Notes: generated by a model from the sequence alone, not told the origin. A stretch of 64,000 nucleotides of DNA from Hyperoodon ampullatus (GCA_949752795.1 OX457058.1:36644587-36708586); one strand, 5' to 3'; shown: positions 32,320-43,974, counted from the first letter of the stretch. Numbers and translations: made by a program.

Positions 32320-34150
32320 TGCTTTAATTACCTATAAGTTCCCTGGTCAGAAGCAGTGTTGTATGGAATACCATGATGCGGAATAAGGCATTCTGTAAGT
32401 TCATGGATGGTGGTTTTGACGGAAATACTGAAGACAAGGAAGACAGATCCATGTACAGAGTCTATTCTAGATAGAAGAAATTGCTGCCCCTTCCATGATG
32501 GAAGTGATCCAGTATCAGGAATGGTGGCATTGTTGGTCTTTGCAGTTGGCAGTCTAGGCACTCATCATTGGCTAGAACCAAACTAGTCTTGGTGAGTGAA
32601 AGTCCACATTGCTAACCTTCATCTTGGCTGCTACAGCCACTTTGATCATGAGTCCATTGGGTAAGACATGGATGGCTAGGGAAAGAGGCCGCTGACATCC
32701 ACAAAACAGGTAATTTTATCCGCCTGATTATTAAGATACTCTTCTGCTGAGGTAATTCTTTGGTGGGACACAAATATCTTCACATTCTGTGTACCTACTT
32801 GGAAAGCTCCATCCACATACCTTTTCCCCAAACCTCTTGTCTCTAACTTTCCAGTGATGTCTCTTCAAAGTCCCTGGCCATCCAGCCAAATTGCTGGTCA
32901 CTCTTGAATCAGTGTAAATCCACACCTGTGGCCATCTCTCCTTCCAGGAAAAGCAAACAATTATTGTATCACTTGAAGTTCTGCCCATGGGAGGATTTCC
33001 CTTCATCATAATCCTTTATGGTGAACCCTGAATGGGGATGTCATGGCACAGCTGTCTACTTTCAGTTGGTGCTAGATGGTTCACATAGAACCACCATCTA
33101 AACACCAGGCCTAAAGTCTTTAGTCAGCTGGTCATAGGGAACTCCCCATGGGGCGAGAGGTGTAAGCTGAGAGAGAAGAAGCAATGTAGCATGAGTAGGA
33201 GCCATGAGTATCTGAGTCACTTGCTCATACAACTTACTTGTGTCTTTAGGACCTGCTTGAGCCCAATCTTGTATATACTACTTACAATGGATGATGGAGT
33301 ACTGCTGTGAATGCCCAACTTTATGGCTTGGTGGATCTGGCAGCATCCAGTTCATGCTGAAGAGTTCAGGTTATATGGTAACTTGGTGATCCATGGTCTA
33401 ATGTTTAGTCTCTTCTAGAATTCAGCGGCTAGCTAGAAGCTGTTAGAGAGGAGGAGAATAGTTCTCCAAAGGATACCATGGCTTTGCCCCCATATTCAAA
33501 GACCTGTGCTGTTGTTCACCTGTGTAGGACTGCCAGAGGCTCTCCATCTGTCAGATATTTCAGTTACCATGAGATCTTCTGGGTCTTACGGCCCAAGTGA
33601 TAGAACAGCTTGCATGGGAGCTTGGACCTGTTGCACAGCCCTCCTCAAAACTGGATCAAAATTGGTTTACTAGGTCAGTAGATTGGAGTAGCACACCCAA
33701 ATGAGGTATATATTGCCTCTGAAATCCAAAGAGGTCCACTAGGCTTTAAGTTTCTTAGTAGTAACAGGAACCAGATGCAGCAACTTGTTCTTCGTCTTGG
33801 AAGGGATATCTTAACATGACTGGGGCCACTGAACCCCAAGAATTTTCATGGGGATAGGAATTTCTGTGGGATCTATTTCTCACACTCTGGCCACATATAT
33901 GTTTTACCAAGGTGTCTAGGTCATGAGGTTCAACCACCCAGTCTAGTCACTGTGATATCATCAATATAGTGAACATGTTTACTCTGTGAATGTTGGGCCA
34001 ATCAAGGTCCCCATGGACCTTTATGATAGAAAGCTCCAGGGCTAATTGAGCCCTCAAGTAGGCCCTGCCACCAAAAGCATACTGCTTCTGGTGGTCTTAT
34101 TTCTCTTGCTACAGGAATCCTCAGGGATAGGAAACTGTCAAAAACGTGGA
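32320..34150 (-). pseudogene. Endogenous retrovirus pol relic (RT, RNase H, integrase), antisense in intron 1
   Basis: Three pieces follow pol order on the minus strand. Reverse transcriptase: a YIDD active-site motif (33957-33968) with a frame break close by. RNase H: a frame at 32731-33009 with IYTDS around an active-site Asp. Integrase core: a frame at 32328-32561 with HGIP and SDQG around a catalytic Asp. Many stops and frameshifts separate them, so nothing is functional. No gag, env or flanking LTRs were recognised. From memory it looks like a class I (gamma-type) element; the class is inferred, not proven. Confidence 0.7.
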
Positions 34151-34369
34151 ATGAGCCTCTTTTAAGTTGGAACTGCTAGAAGCTGATGATTGTCTTACTA
34201 AGAAAGGGAACCTAACTTTTTATTTTAATCACCTAGACTTATTAAAAATATGTAACTTTTAGTTTTGATTGGTTATGCAGTTATTGCTACATGTAGTAGC
34301 ATTGTTAAGGACTATGATATTCTGCATTACAAGCTAAATTATGGTTTGAGCCTAGAATATCACTTGTAG

Positions 34370-34466
34370 CAAGAAATAGGGGTGGAGAGGACAGCAAGAG
34401 CCAGATTATGGAAGGCCCTGTATACTCAGAGGTTCAGAATTTATCCTATAGGTAGTGAGGGAAGGT
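34370..34466 (+). repeat. L2-like fragment
   Basis: 'gtggagaggacagcaagagc', 'attatggaaggccctgtat' match text of the same ancient repeat class as 15300-16722. Confidence 0.4.
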
Positions 34467-34545
34467 TTTTTTTTGTTTTTTTTGTTTTTTGCAGTACGTG
34501 GGCCTCTCACTGTTGTGGCCTCTCCCGTTGTGGAGCACAGGCTCC
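34467..34545 (-). mobile_element. CHR SINE, class C, antisense, truncated
   Basis: Only the SINE 3' half remains: poly-T, gcagtacgtgggcctctcac, gtggagcacaggctccag. Then the sequence switches abruptly to L1. The tRNA head is missing, so this is a 5'-truncated insertion or a deletion junction. Confidence 0.88.
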
Positions 34546-34973
34546 AGCTCTCGCCAGCATTGTGTGTTTTCAGACTTTTAGATTTTCGCCATTCTAATAA
34601 ATGAAAAGTGGTATCTCAGGACAGTCTTACTTTGTATTTCCCTCGTTATCAGTTTGGTTGAACATATTTTCATATGATTTTGGAGTTGTTTTTATTTCAT
34701 TTTCTGTGAACTAGCAGTTCATAATCCTTTGCCTATTTTCCTTTTGGATTGTTGTTATTGATTTCTAGGAGCTCTTTATAGGAAGATTATTAGTCTTTTG
34801 TCGTATATATTGTAAATGTTTTCTCCCAGTTTGTCTTTTGATTTAGCTTATAGTATAATTTGCCATGCAAAGTTGTCAAATTTTTTTTTGGTTATTTGCT
34901 CTTTTATTTTGTTTTGGGTAGTCAGATTTACCCATCTTTTCTTCATGGCTTCTGGATTTCAGGTCAGTTTAAA
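34546..34973 (-). mobile_element. L1 ORF2 3' region, antisense
   Basis: 'agattttcgccattctaata', 'ctttgtatttccctcgttat', 'ctaggagctctttataggaa' and 'gtcttttgatttagcttata' follow antisense L1 order. Confidence 0.8.
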
Positions 34974-34985
34974 AAACCTCCTTTA

Positions 34986-35194
34986 GGGCTTCCCTGGTGG
35001 CGCAGTGGTTGAGAGTCCACCTGCCGATGCAGGGGACACGGGTTCGTGCCCCGGTCCGGGAGGATCCCACATGCCGCGGAGCGGCCCGGCCCGTGAGCCA
35101 TGGCCGCTGGGCCTGCGCGTCTGGAGCCTGTGCTCCGCAACAGGAGGGGCCACAACAGTGAGAGGCCCGCGTACCGCAAAAAAAAAAAAAAAAC
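34986..35194 (+). mobile_element. CHR SINE, class C
   Basis: Head gggcttccctggtggcgcag, end gtaccgc plus poly-A. TSD aaacctccttta lies at 34974-34985 and 35195-35206. Confidence 0.95.
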
Positions 35195-35264
35195 AAACCT
35201 CCTTTACTTCAAGGCCTTTCCTACTTTATTTTCTTCTATTACTTTTGTGAATATGTGCTTTAAA

Positions 35265-35600
35265 AAAAAACAGCTTTATTGGAGTGTAAAGTATAAAACT
35301 TCACCCATTTTAAGTGTATAATTCATGGTTTTTAGTAAATTTATAGGGTTGTGCACCTATCACCACAATCCAGTTTTAGAACATTTCCAACATCCCTGAA
35401 AGATCCTTCGTGCATTTTTACAGTCAATGCCTGTTTCCATTCACAGCCCCAGGCAACCACTAATCTGCTTTGTATCTCTATGATTTGCCTTTACTAGACA
35501 TTTTATTTTTTTATTTTATTTTTATCAACAATTAGCTTTTATGAAATCATTTTGTATAAATGGAATCCTATAAAATGTAGTCATTTGTAGCTGGTTGCTT
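35265..35600 (-). mobile_element. L1 3' region, antisense
   Basis: 'aacagctttattggagtgta', 'tatagggttgtgcacctatc', 'ccaggcaaccactaatctgc'. Confidence 0.82.
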
Positions 35601-35607
35601 GCTTGCT

Positions 35608-36000
35608 TTTTATTTTTGGCTGTGTTGGGTCTTCATTGCTGCACGCGGGCTTTCTCTAGTTGTGGCGATCAGGGACTACTCTTCGTTGAGGTGTGTGGGG
35701 CTTCTCATTGCAGTGGCTTCTGTTGTTGCAGAGCACAGGCTCTAGGTGCTCAGGCTTCAGTATTTGCAGCACATGGCCTCAGTAGTTACGGCACGCAGGC
35801 CCTAGAGTGCACAGGCTTCAGTAGTTGGGGTGCGTGGGCTCAGTAGTTGTGGCCTGCAGGCTCTAGGGTGCAGGGTCAGTAGCTGTGGGGCATGGGCTTC
35901 ATTGCTTCGCAGCATGTGGGATCTTCCCGGACCGGTGATCAAACCTGTGTCCCCTGCATTGGCAGGTGGATTCTTAAACACTGTGCCACCAGGGAAGTCC
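35608..36000 (-). mobile_element. CHR SINE, class B, antisense, over-long
   Basis: ggctgtgttgggtcttcatt to the reverse head ccaccagggaagtccc. It is about 390 nt, longer than the other class B copies (about 300-350), because the 'cagtagttgnggc...caggc' unit is repeated more times. Confidence 0.93.
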
Positions 36001-36019
36001 CTGATTGCTTTCATTTCAC

Positions 36020-36650
36020 ATGATTTTTTTAAATTGTGGTAAAATACACATAAAATTTTCTATCCTAACCATTTTTTAAACTATTATTTATTTTTTAATG
36101 GAAATGTCGTTGATCACAATGTTGTGTTAGTTGCAGGTGTACAGCAAAGTGATTCAGTTATACATAAATATATATGTATCTATTCTTTTTCAGATTCTTT
36201 TCCATTATAGGTTATTATGAGATATTGAATATAGTTCCCAGTATTCTACAGTAGGTCCTTGTTGTATCTTAACCTTTTTTTTTTTTTTTTTTGGCGGTAC
36301 GCGGGCCTCTCACTGCTGTGGCCTCTCCCGTCGCGGAACACAGTCTCCGAACGTGCAGGCCCAGTGGCCATGGCTCATGGGCCCAGCCGCTCTGCGGCAT
36401 GTGGGATCCTCCCGGACCACGGCACGAACCCATGTCCCCTGCATTGGCAGGCGGACTCTCAACCACTGCGCCACCAGGGAAGCCCAACCATTTTTTAAGT
36501 GTAGGGTTCAGTAGTGTTAAGTACATTCACATTGTTGAACAACCCGTCTCTAGGACTCTTTTTATCTTGCAAAATTAGAACTCTGTACTCATTAAAAAAC
36601 TCCCCATTCTTCCCTTCCCCCAGCCCATAGAAACTACCATTGTACTTTCT
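36020..36650 (-). mobile_element. Old L1 3' region, antisense, with a younger L1 end and a SINE nested in it
   Basis: 'aattgtggtaaaatacacat' and 'tatcctaaccattttttaa' at 36033-36080, resuming at 36486 with aaccattttttaagtgtag, 'gttaagtacattcacattg'. Between them lie 36082-36267 (younger L1 3' end: 'gtgttagttgcaggtgtaca', 'gatattgaatatagttccc') and the SINE at 36272-36485. Confidence 0.85.
36272..36485 (-). mobile_element. CHR SINE, class C, antisense
   Basis: Poly-T, gcggtacgcgggcctctcac, and the reverse head ccaccagggaagccc. It landed in the right-hand duplicate (aacc...tttttt) of the younger L1. Confidence 0.94.
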
Positions 36651-36672
36651 GTCTCAGTGAATTCGGCTTTTT

Positions 36673-37002
36673 TTTTTTTTTTTTTTTTTTTAAAGAAGAT
36701 GTTGGGGGTAGGAGTTTATTAATTAATTTATTTATTTTTGCTGTGTTGGGTCTTCGTTTCTGTGCGAGGGCTTTCTCTAGTTGTGGCAAGCGGGGGCCAC
36801 TCTTCATCGCGGTGCGCGGGCTTCTCACTATCGCGGCCTCTCTTGTTGCGGAGCACAGGCTCCAGACGCGCAGGCTCAGCAGTTGTGGCTCACAGGCCTA
36901 GTTGCTCCGTGGCATGTGGCATCTTCCCGCACTGGGGCACGAACCCGTGTCCCCTGCATCGGCAGGCAGACTCTCAACCACTGTGCCACCAGAGAAGTCC
37001 CT
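36673..37002 (-). mobile_element. CHR SINE, B-to-C intermediate form, antisense
   Basis: It keeps the class B 3' part (gctgtgttgggtcttcgttt) but has class C-like features (cgcggcctctcttgttgcgg, gcacaggctcc, gactctcaaccactg). A 15-nt TSD gtgaattcggctttt lies at 36658-36672 and 37003-37017. Confidence 0.93.
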
Positions 37003-37017
37003 GTGAATTCGGCTTTT

Positions 37018-40000
37018 ATTAATTTTTTTCTCATTATTTGTTTTCTATTTCACTGATTTCTGCTCTAAACTTTATTTCCTTCCTTGGTTACTTTGTGTTT
37101 AGTTTGCTGTATTTTCTAGTTTCTTAAAGTGGAATCTTGGGTTATTGGGTTAAGGTCTTTCTTTTCAAATATATGTATTTAAAGCTATAGATTTCTCTCC
37201 AAGCAGTACTTTAGCTACATTACAGAAATTTTGACATGTTGTGTTTGTTTACACTCAGTTCAAAATATTTTGTAATTTCCCTGTGGTTCCTCTTTGAACC
37301 ATGGGTTATTTGGGAAAAAATGTTTTTAAGTATGTATTTGCGGGTTTTTCAGATTTCTCTCCAGCGCTGATTTCTAATTTAATTATATTGTAGTTGAAGA
37401 AAATAGTTTGTATGATTACAATCTTTTAATGAGTCCCCTTTTAAAATTTGCCTAGAGCCTGGTCTCTGGAGGATGTTTCATGTTTGTTTGAAAAGAATGT
37501 GTATTCTCCTGTGTGGGGTGGAGTGTTCTACAGATGTTTAGTTGGTTGAGGTATTCAAGTTTTCTATATCCTTGCTGATTTTCTGTCTTATTCTATCAAC
37601 TATTAAGAAGAGAATGTTGAAGTCTCTAACTTTTTATCCTGAGATAGATCCTACTTAGTCATAAGGTATATATTGTTTGGTCTAAACATTTACTAAAATG
37701 TTACAGATACTTTTTATGTCTATATCCGTGATACCATTCTGTGGTTTTCTTGTAACATCTTTATCTGATTTGGGTATCAGTAATGTTGGCCTTCATAAAG
37801 TGAGTTGGGAAGTATTCCCTCTTCTGCAGTTTTCTGGAAGAGTTGGCATAGAATTATTATGATTTTTTTCTTTAAATGCTCGGTAGAATTGATTAGTGAA
37901 TACTGTCTGAGCCTGGAGTTTTTCTTTGTGGGAAGGTTTTTAAATCGTAAATTCAGTTTCTTTAATAGGTCTGTTCAGGTCTATCTATTTCTTCTTCAGT
38001 GAGCTTTGGTAGCGTGTATTTCAAGAATTAATATATTGGTATAAAGGTATTCACAATACTTACTATCCTTTTGATATTTGTATATTAGTACAAATTAATA
38101 AGTATTAGTCTAGTGATGTCACCTCTCTCATTCCTTCCTGATATCAGTAATTCATATCTTTCTTTTTTTCCTCATTAGTCTGGCTAACTGATCTCCTCAA
38201 AGAACCAACCTTTGGTTTGCTTTTCTTTACTGTTTTCCTATCTTCAGTTTCACTTATTTCTACTCATATTTTTAGTATTTCTTTTTTGTGAGTTACTTTG
38301 GATTTCATTTGGTTTTCTTAGTGTTTTAAGGTGGAAGCTTAATTTGGGAAATCCACAAATATTTGGAAATTAAACAGTGCATTTCTAAATAACCCGAGGG
38401 TCAAAGGAGAATCCCAAGAGAAATTGCAAAATATTTTGAACTGAGTATAAACAAAAACACAACATATAATTTGAGACATTTCTGTTTTTCTTAACATAGG
38501 CCTTTACTACTATAAAATTCCCTTTACATACTACTTTAGGTGCATCCCACAAATTTTGAAATGTTGTATTTTTATTCTCTTTTGATTTCTTCTTTTACCA
38601 TGGGTGATTTAGAATAGAAGTGTTATTTGATTTCTAAACATTTGGGGGAATTTTTCAGGTATCTTTCTGTTACTGATTTCTATTTTCATTCCATTGTGAT
38701 TGGAGAATACTCTTTGCATAATTCAAATCCCTTTCTATTTATTGAGACTTGTTTTGTGGTCTTGAATATGGTCTATCTTGGTGAATGTTCTGTGTGTACT
38801 TAAAAGGAATGTATATCTGCTGTTGTTGGGCAGAATGTTCTGTAAATATCAGTTAGGTCAAATTGGTAGTGTTGCTCAAATCTGCTCTATGCTTATTGAT
38901 TTTTTTGTCTTCCTGCTGTATCAGTTATTGAGAGGGGGTGTTGACATTTCTGACTATAACTATGGATTTGTCTATTTCTCCTATTCTTTTCCATTATGGT
39001 TTATCACAAGATATTGAATATAGTTCCCTGTGGTATACATTATGCTATACATTATGCTGTATGCTAAACTTGTTGTTTATCCATTCTTAATGTAATAGTT
39101 TGCATCTACCAACCCTAAACTCCCAATCCATCCCTCTCCCTCCCCCTCCCCACCTTGGCAACCACAAGTCTGTTCTCTATGTCTATGAGTCTGTTTCTGT
39201 TTTGTACATAGGTTCATTTGTGCCATATTTTAGATTGCACATATAAGTGATATCATATGGTATTTGTCTTTCTCTTTCTGACTTACTTCATTTAGTATGA
39301 TAATCTCTAGTTGCATCCTGATAGTTTTTTATTGCTATGACTTCAGTTTCACTAAACTTTTCTTCTGTGATGTCTAATCTGTATTCCATTCTGTGTGGTT
39401 TTCAGACAAGAGTGGGTGCTTTCAGGGTGGTATGCTGTGTGGTTTTCATTTCAGACATATTCTTTTTCATCTCCAGAGGTTTGGGTTGGGTCTTGGATAT
39501 ATTTTCTATCATCTAAGTCTCTATTTAATGTGCTCAGTCTTTCCCCTACCTTTTATTTTTATTTTTTTTGCCACACCACACAACTTGTGGGATCTTAGTT
39601 CCCTGACCAGGGATTGAACCTGGGCCACGACAGTGAAAGCGCTGAGTCCTAACCACTGGACTGCCAGGGCATTCCTGTTTCAAGGCTTTTTTAAAAGGCT
39701 TTGTTAGGCAAGTCCAGAGCAGCCTTCAGTCTAAGGTTAATTTTGCACCACAACTGAACAATAACTTTTGAGTATGCTATCCAAAGCCCATGTGTTATGA
39801 ACATTTCCACTCTGGCTGGTGGAAACAAATTATCCCTGCCCCATATGAACTTTTAGAATGGTCCTATCTGCTCCTTTTAGTTGGTTCTTTTTCCGTCCTT
39901 GGTACTCCCCTGAAATGCATGTGCTGATCGTTGCTGATCATCACTCAGCTGAAGACTTGAGGAGAGACCCTCTGTAGTTCTCATTTCTGTACTGCCCTAC

Positions 40001-40480
40001 AATCTAAGTTGCCTTCACTTCCCCAAGCTCCCAGTTCTTTATCCTCAAGTCGAGGAGAATTCTAGGCGCTGGCTACATTGCTGTTTTGCCCTGTGGCCTG
40101 GAAACTATCCATTCTGTAAATTGGGGCAATTGTAGGGCTTACCTTGTTTCCCCTTTCATAGTCCTATGCTACCTGGACACAGTCACATGTCCAGTGTCTG
40201 AAAACCTTTGTTTCATATACTTTGTCCAGTGTTTTAGTTATTTCAGGCAGGGAGGTAAATTTGGTCCCTATTCCTCCAATTTGGCCTGAATAGCATATAT
40301 TCGAGATTCATCTATGTTATGTGTTTCAGTAGTTGATGTTTTCTTTTCCTGAGTAGTTTTCCATTACTTGGAAATGTTGTAATTTATTTATTCACCTGTC
40401 GATGGACATTTGGGGTTTTGTCTTTTTTTTTCCCAATTTGAGGCTGTTACGAATGAAACTGCTGTACATGTGTTGTGTTT
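37018..40480 (-). mobile_element. Mosaic of antisense L1 (ORF2 and internal), several fragments
   Basis: 37018-38030 and 38480-38985 are antisense L1 ORF2-like (gaaccatgggttatttggg, 'ccattgtgattggagaatac', 'gaatgttctgtgtgtactta'). 38990-39320 is an L1 3' end (gatattgaatatagttccc, C-rich tract, 'acatataagtgatatcata'). 39330-40290 is old internal L1 or HAL1-like (gtgctgatcgttgctgatc, 'cgaggagaattctaggcgct'). 40290-40480 is another 3' piece. Fragment borders are approximate. The 38030-38480 part is unassigned. Confidence 0.7.
39562..39675 (-). mobile_element. CHR SINE, class A, antisense
   Basis: gccacaccacacaacttgtg, B-box complement ccagggattgaacctgg, and the reverse head ctgccagggcattcc. Confidence 0.9.
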
Positions 40481-41254
40481 TCATTTGTCACATTTTTAAA
40501 AGATTTAATGGATTTTTTAAAATGAAAATTATCTTATTGGTATTATGCCTGTTTAGACTATTCAGGAACTTTTGTTATTGTTATTAATCTTTTAAGATCC
40601 TCACTGAGACTATCAGTGACTTTATTGGACCATAATAACAGTGTCTATTCTGAATACACTTCAATTTTTCCAACACCATCAGTTTCACTTGTACCTGCTA
40701 TCTGTGTATCTGCCTCTAATGCCCTAGCTTCTATTGCTGCTTCTTCTATGAGTTAGAAACCAGGGGAATTGTGGTTATGAATTAATGAGTCTCTTAGTTT
40801 GAGGTTGCAAGGTAAGTGGAATTTAAGACTTAGGCCAATGGCTATTTTGTAGCTCTAAGACACATTTTTGCTTCCATGGTCACTTCTGTCTTTGCTTGAG
40901 ATGGCTAGAAGTCTGACTTCTATGTAAATATCCTATATGTTGAACTTCAAGTATCTCTTACAAGAACAGGAAATATAATGGTATATTTGATAACTAAAAG
41001 ATAAATGCACGGTATATAATTTCCAGATTATGGCTTGTTAAATTATAATATTTAAACTTACTATCAGCTTTATTTTGCTGAATTTTCTGTTGTAGGTTTT
41101 TCTTAAATTCTTGTTATTTATTACTTACTGTGTATTTTAAGTTGTCATGTGGATTATTCTAGTCACGGAACTTTTGGGGGAAGTCTCCACACATTACTTC
41201 CTAAAAGTGCAAAAGAAAAATAGCACACACAAATCTCCCTATACCATAGCTACC
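40481..41254. other. Intron 1, nothing recognised
   Basis: AT-rich, no SINE or firm LINE text. Confidence 0.45.
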
Positions 41255-41272
41255 AAAAGATATTACATAGAG

Positions 41273-41478
41273 GGCTTCCCCGGTGGTGCAGTGGTTGAGA
41301 GTCCGCCTGCCGATGCAGGGGACACCGGTTCGTGCCCCGGTCCGCGAAGATCCCACATGCCGCGGAGCGGCTGGGCCCGTGAGCCATGGCCGCTGAGCCT
41401 GCGCGTCCGGAGCCTGTGTTCCGCAACGGGAGAGGCCACAACAGTGAGAGGCCCACATACCGCAAAAAAAATAAAAAT
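41273..41478 (+). mobile_element. CHR SINE, class C, left arm of an inverted pair
   Basis: Full-length class C copy. The 18 nt to its left (aaaagatattacatagag, 41255-41272) recur not at its own right end but as the reverse complement at 41493-41510, next to the partner SINE. It carries several uncommon bases shared only with that partner. Confidence 0.95.
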
Positions 41479-41510
41479 AAAACCAGTCAAAGCTCTATGT
41501 AATATCTTTT

Positions 41511-41709
41511 TTTTTTTGTGGTATGCGGGCCTCTCACTGTTGTGGCCTCTCCCGTTGCGGAACACAGGCTCCGGACGCGCAGGCTCAGCGGCCATGGCTC
41601 ACGGGCCCAGCCGCTCCGCGGCATGTGGGATCTTCGCGGACCGGGGCACGAACCGGTGTCCCCTGCATCGGCAGGCGGACTCTCAACCACTGCACCACCG
41701 GGGAAGCCC
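41511..41709 (-). mobile_element. CHR SINE, class C, right arm of an inverted pair
   Basis: Antisense class C copy, nearly identical to the left arm (two differences seen outside the tails, both close to the tail). Its right flank ttgactggtttt (41710-41721) is the reverse complement of 41479-41490, the sequence right of the other arm. Confidence 0.95.
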
Positions 41710-41721
41710 TTGACTGGTTTT

Positions 41722-42394
41722 AATAACATTCTTTTCTAGTTACACCTGGAACACTGAGGGATATAATGTTCCAGTCACTTCTTAGAAAAAATAATAGGGC
41801 TATTCAATTCTGTGGTTATTATTCTACATATGTCACAATGTCTTATTAATAGTTAGCTTGATGTGGCCAAATGGTATGAGAAGGTTAGGTAGCTGCCACC
41901 TTATTTCTGCCAATACCCAAAAAAGCACTTCTTTCTGTACATTGATTCTGTATATTCATTAGCATTCAGATATAGTGGTGAAGAAAGCAGGGGCTAGGGA
42001 GGCAATATATTTGTCTTTTCAGTAAAGATTTTTGTCACAAAAAAGGGGAGAAAAGAAATAGAAAAATAGGACATTTTCAAACTTGCTCAGGTAGAATATT
42101 TGTTTTAGCAAATAGTGTGCTTCTGTCTAGGTTTTGGCTCACAGACTGACTTAGCAGTATGCAAACAGGCACTTTTTAAGGAACATTTGCCAGTTACATG
42201 TATTGAGAGACTTTTAACCTCTTTCTCTAATAAGAATGATGAGGATGATCTTGATGATTAGATGCATTTCACAACAATGATTCTGTAGCAAAAAGTAGTA
42301 TTACATGTCTGAAGAAAAAGAGAAGGGTAATTATAGTGACCTCCTTGCAGGGACAGAGAAAATTACGATTTTTAAGTCTTTCATTTTTCTTTTA
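41722..42394. other. Intron 1, nothing recognised
   Basis: No repeat or exon identified. Confidence 0.45.
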
Positions 42395-42410
42395 AAGAAC
42401 AGTTATTTTA

Positions 42411-42527
42411 GGGACTTCCCTGGCAGCCCAGTCGTTAAGACTCTGCACTCCCAATGCAGGGGGCTCGGGTCCCATCCCTGGTTGGGAACTAAGATCCCAT
42501 ACGCTGCATAGCACGGCCAAAGAAAAG
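42411..42527 (+). mobile_element. CHR SINE, class A
   Basis: Head gggacttccctggcagccca, tail gcacggccaaagaaaag. A 16-nt TSD aagaacagttatttta lies at 42395-42410 and 42528-42543. Confidence 0.95.
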
Positions 42528-42543
42528 AAGAACAGTTATTTTA

Positions 42544-43108
42544 TTAGATATTGCACACCTGTTCTGGCAATGCTACATCTGTGCCCTTCTGAAAATGGAA
42601 AGATTTTCCTCAACAAAACATATTTGAACTGGCTGACATGTAGCTATTTTTAGTTTTATTTATTTCAGTGTGAATTTTTTATGTTTTGCTGGAGAAATAT
42701 TAATATGGTTGATTATGGGATATTGCCTGCTTGGGGTGTTATGTGCTATATGGTATGTTGCCTTTTCAAAATCGGCCAATTCTGAATTACGAAGCATTTC
42801 TGACCCCCAAGGGTGTTAAATAAGGAATCATGAAACTATATTTTGTAGTTTTTATGGAATCCCACAGCCCTTCCTTCAGTGATTCTGGATCGGGGCCCAT
42901 AATCTATTGTCCTAACCAGTACTATAGGTGGCTTTTTTAGCATGGGAGGTTTGGAAAATAGAGCCTTTAGCTGAATTCCTGACTGCTGATCCACAGGTTG
43001 ACCATAATCTCTTCTTAGAAGCTAGTTTTCCTACTTTTAGCCTCTCCCACTTTACTTCCTCAAATCTGTTTTTGGAATTAAAAAAACCATTTTTTGTCTT
43101 TTAAAAAC
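42544..43108. other. Intron 1, nothing recognised
   Basis: No repeat or exon identified. Confidence 0.45.
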
Positions 43109-43974
43109 CTACCGTCTTGAGGTGGAGTCAAGATGGCGGTGTGGGAAGACGTGGAGTTAGTATCTCCCTATAACTAGGGTGCCTGCCAGCTGCTGGTGGG
43201 GGACTCTGACGCCCAAGGAGACGGAAGGAACCCCAAAGTGAACCGGTAGGATGTAGGGGGACTGAGGGGGGAGGAGAAGTGGAGGCCAGACAGGATCAAC
43301 ACCCCTGAGGCTGGAGAGATCAGGAGAGGCAGGCGGAAGGGGCCCCCGGAAAGAACAGGAGAGGAGTGGAGGGTGGTTGTCCTGCCCACTCAGGCACAGG
43401 GAGCCTGCTAAGCTCCCAGGCGGGTCCCCTGCTTTCCAGAGCCCCCTCCAGGCCACGTGGGTCCTTGAGGGCATAGGAAGGAGGCCTGGGGGATCAGGAG
43501 AGGCAAGTGGGGGGGCCCTCCGGGAGGAGCAAGATAGGAGCGGAGGGCGATTGCCCTACCCAATCAAGACCAGGGAGCCTGCTGGGCTCCCAGGTGAGGT
43601 CCCCTGCCCTCTGAGACCAGAGGTGGGGGCACGCCTGGACCCCTTCTGTTCCTTGAGCCTGAGCCCCACCCCCCACAGCCCCCAGGGCCTTTTCCAGCCC
43701 TGTGGGTCCTGAGCATTGGCCGACCCACCGCCCAAACCTCGCCCCTGCTTAGGCCCTGCCTTCCAGAGCCAAGGCCTCACCCTGCCTTTTTCTTTTTCCC
43801 CTCCTCTTTTTTACTATTGTGGTATTGATGTACCTTCTGGTTGTTGATTCATCTATACTTTTATTTTTATATTCTTCCTAACGTATCTATTAGTTTCCTA
43901 GTCTAATTTTATTTTTTACTTTGTTATTTTTCCGTTTTTTTTTGTTTGTTTGTTCGTTTGTTTGTTTTCTATGC

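Noticed and set aside
32328..33009. Domesticated retroviral integrase or RNase H gene
   Set aside because: The frames are short, separated by stops, and antisense in an intron. Nothing suggests purifying selection.
41147..41739. Long open frames (up to 188 codons) on both strands over the inverted SINE pair
   Set aside because: They are the standard class C SINE reading frames (PPADAGDTGSCPGP and RASHCCGLSRCG types) that recur at every class C copy here. Not genes.
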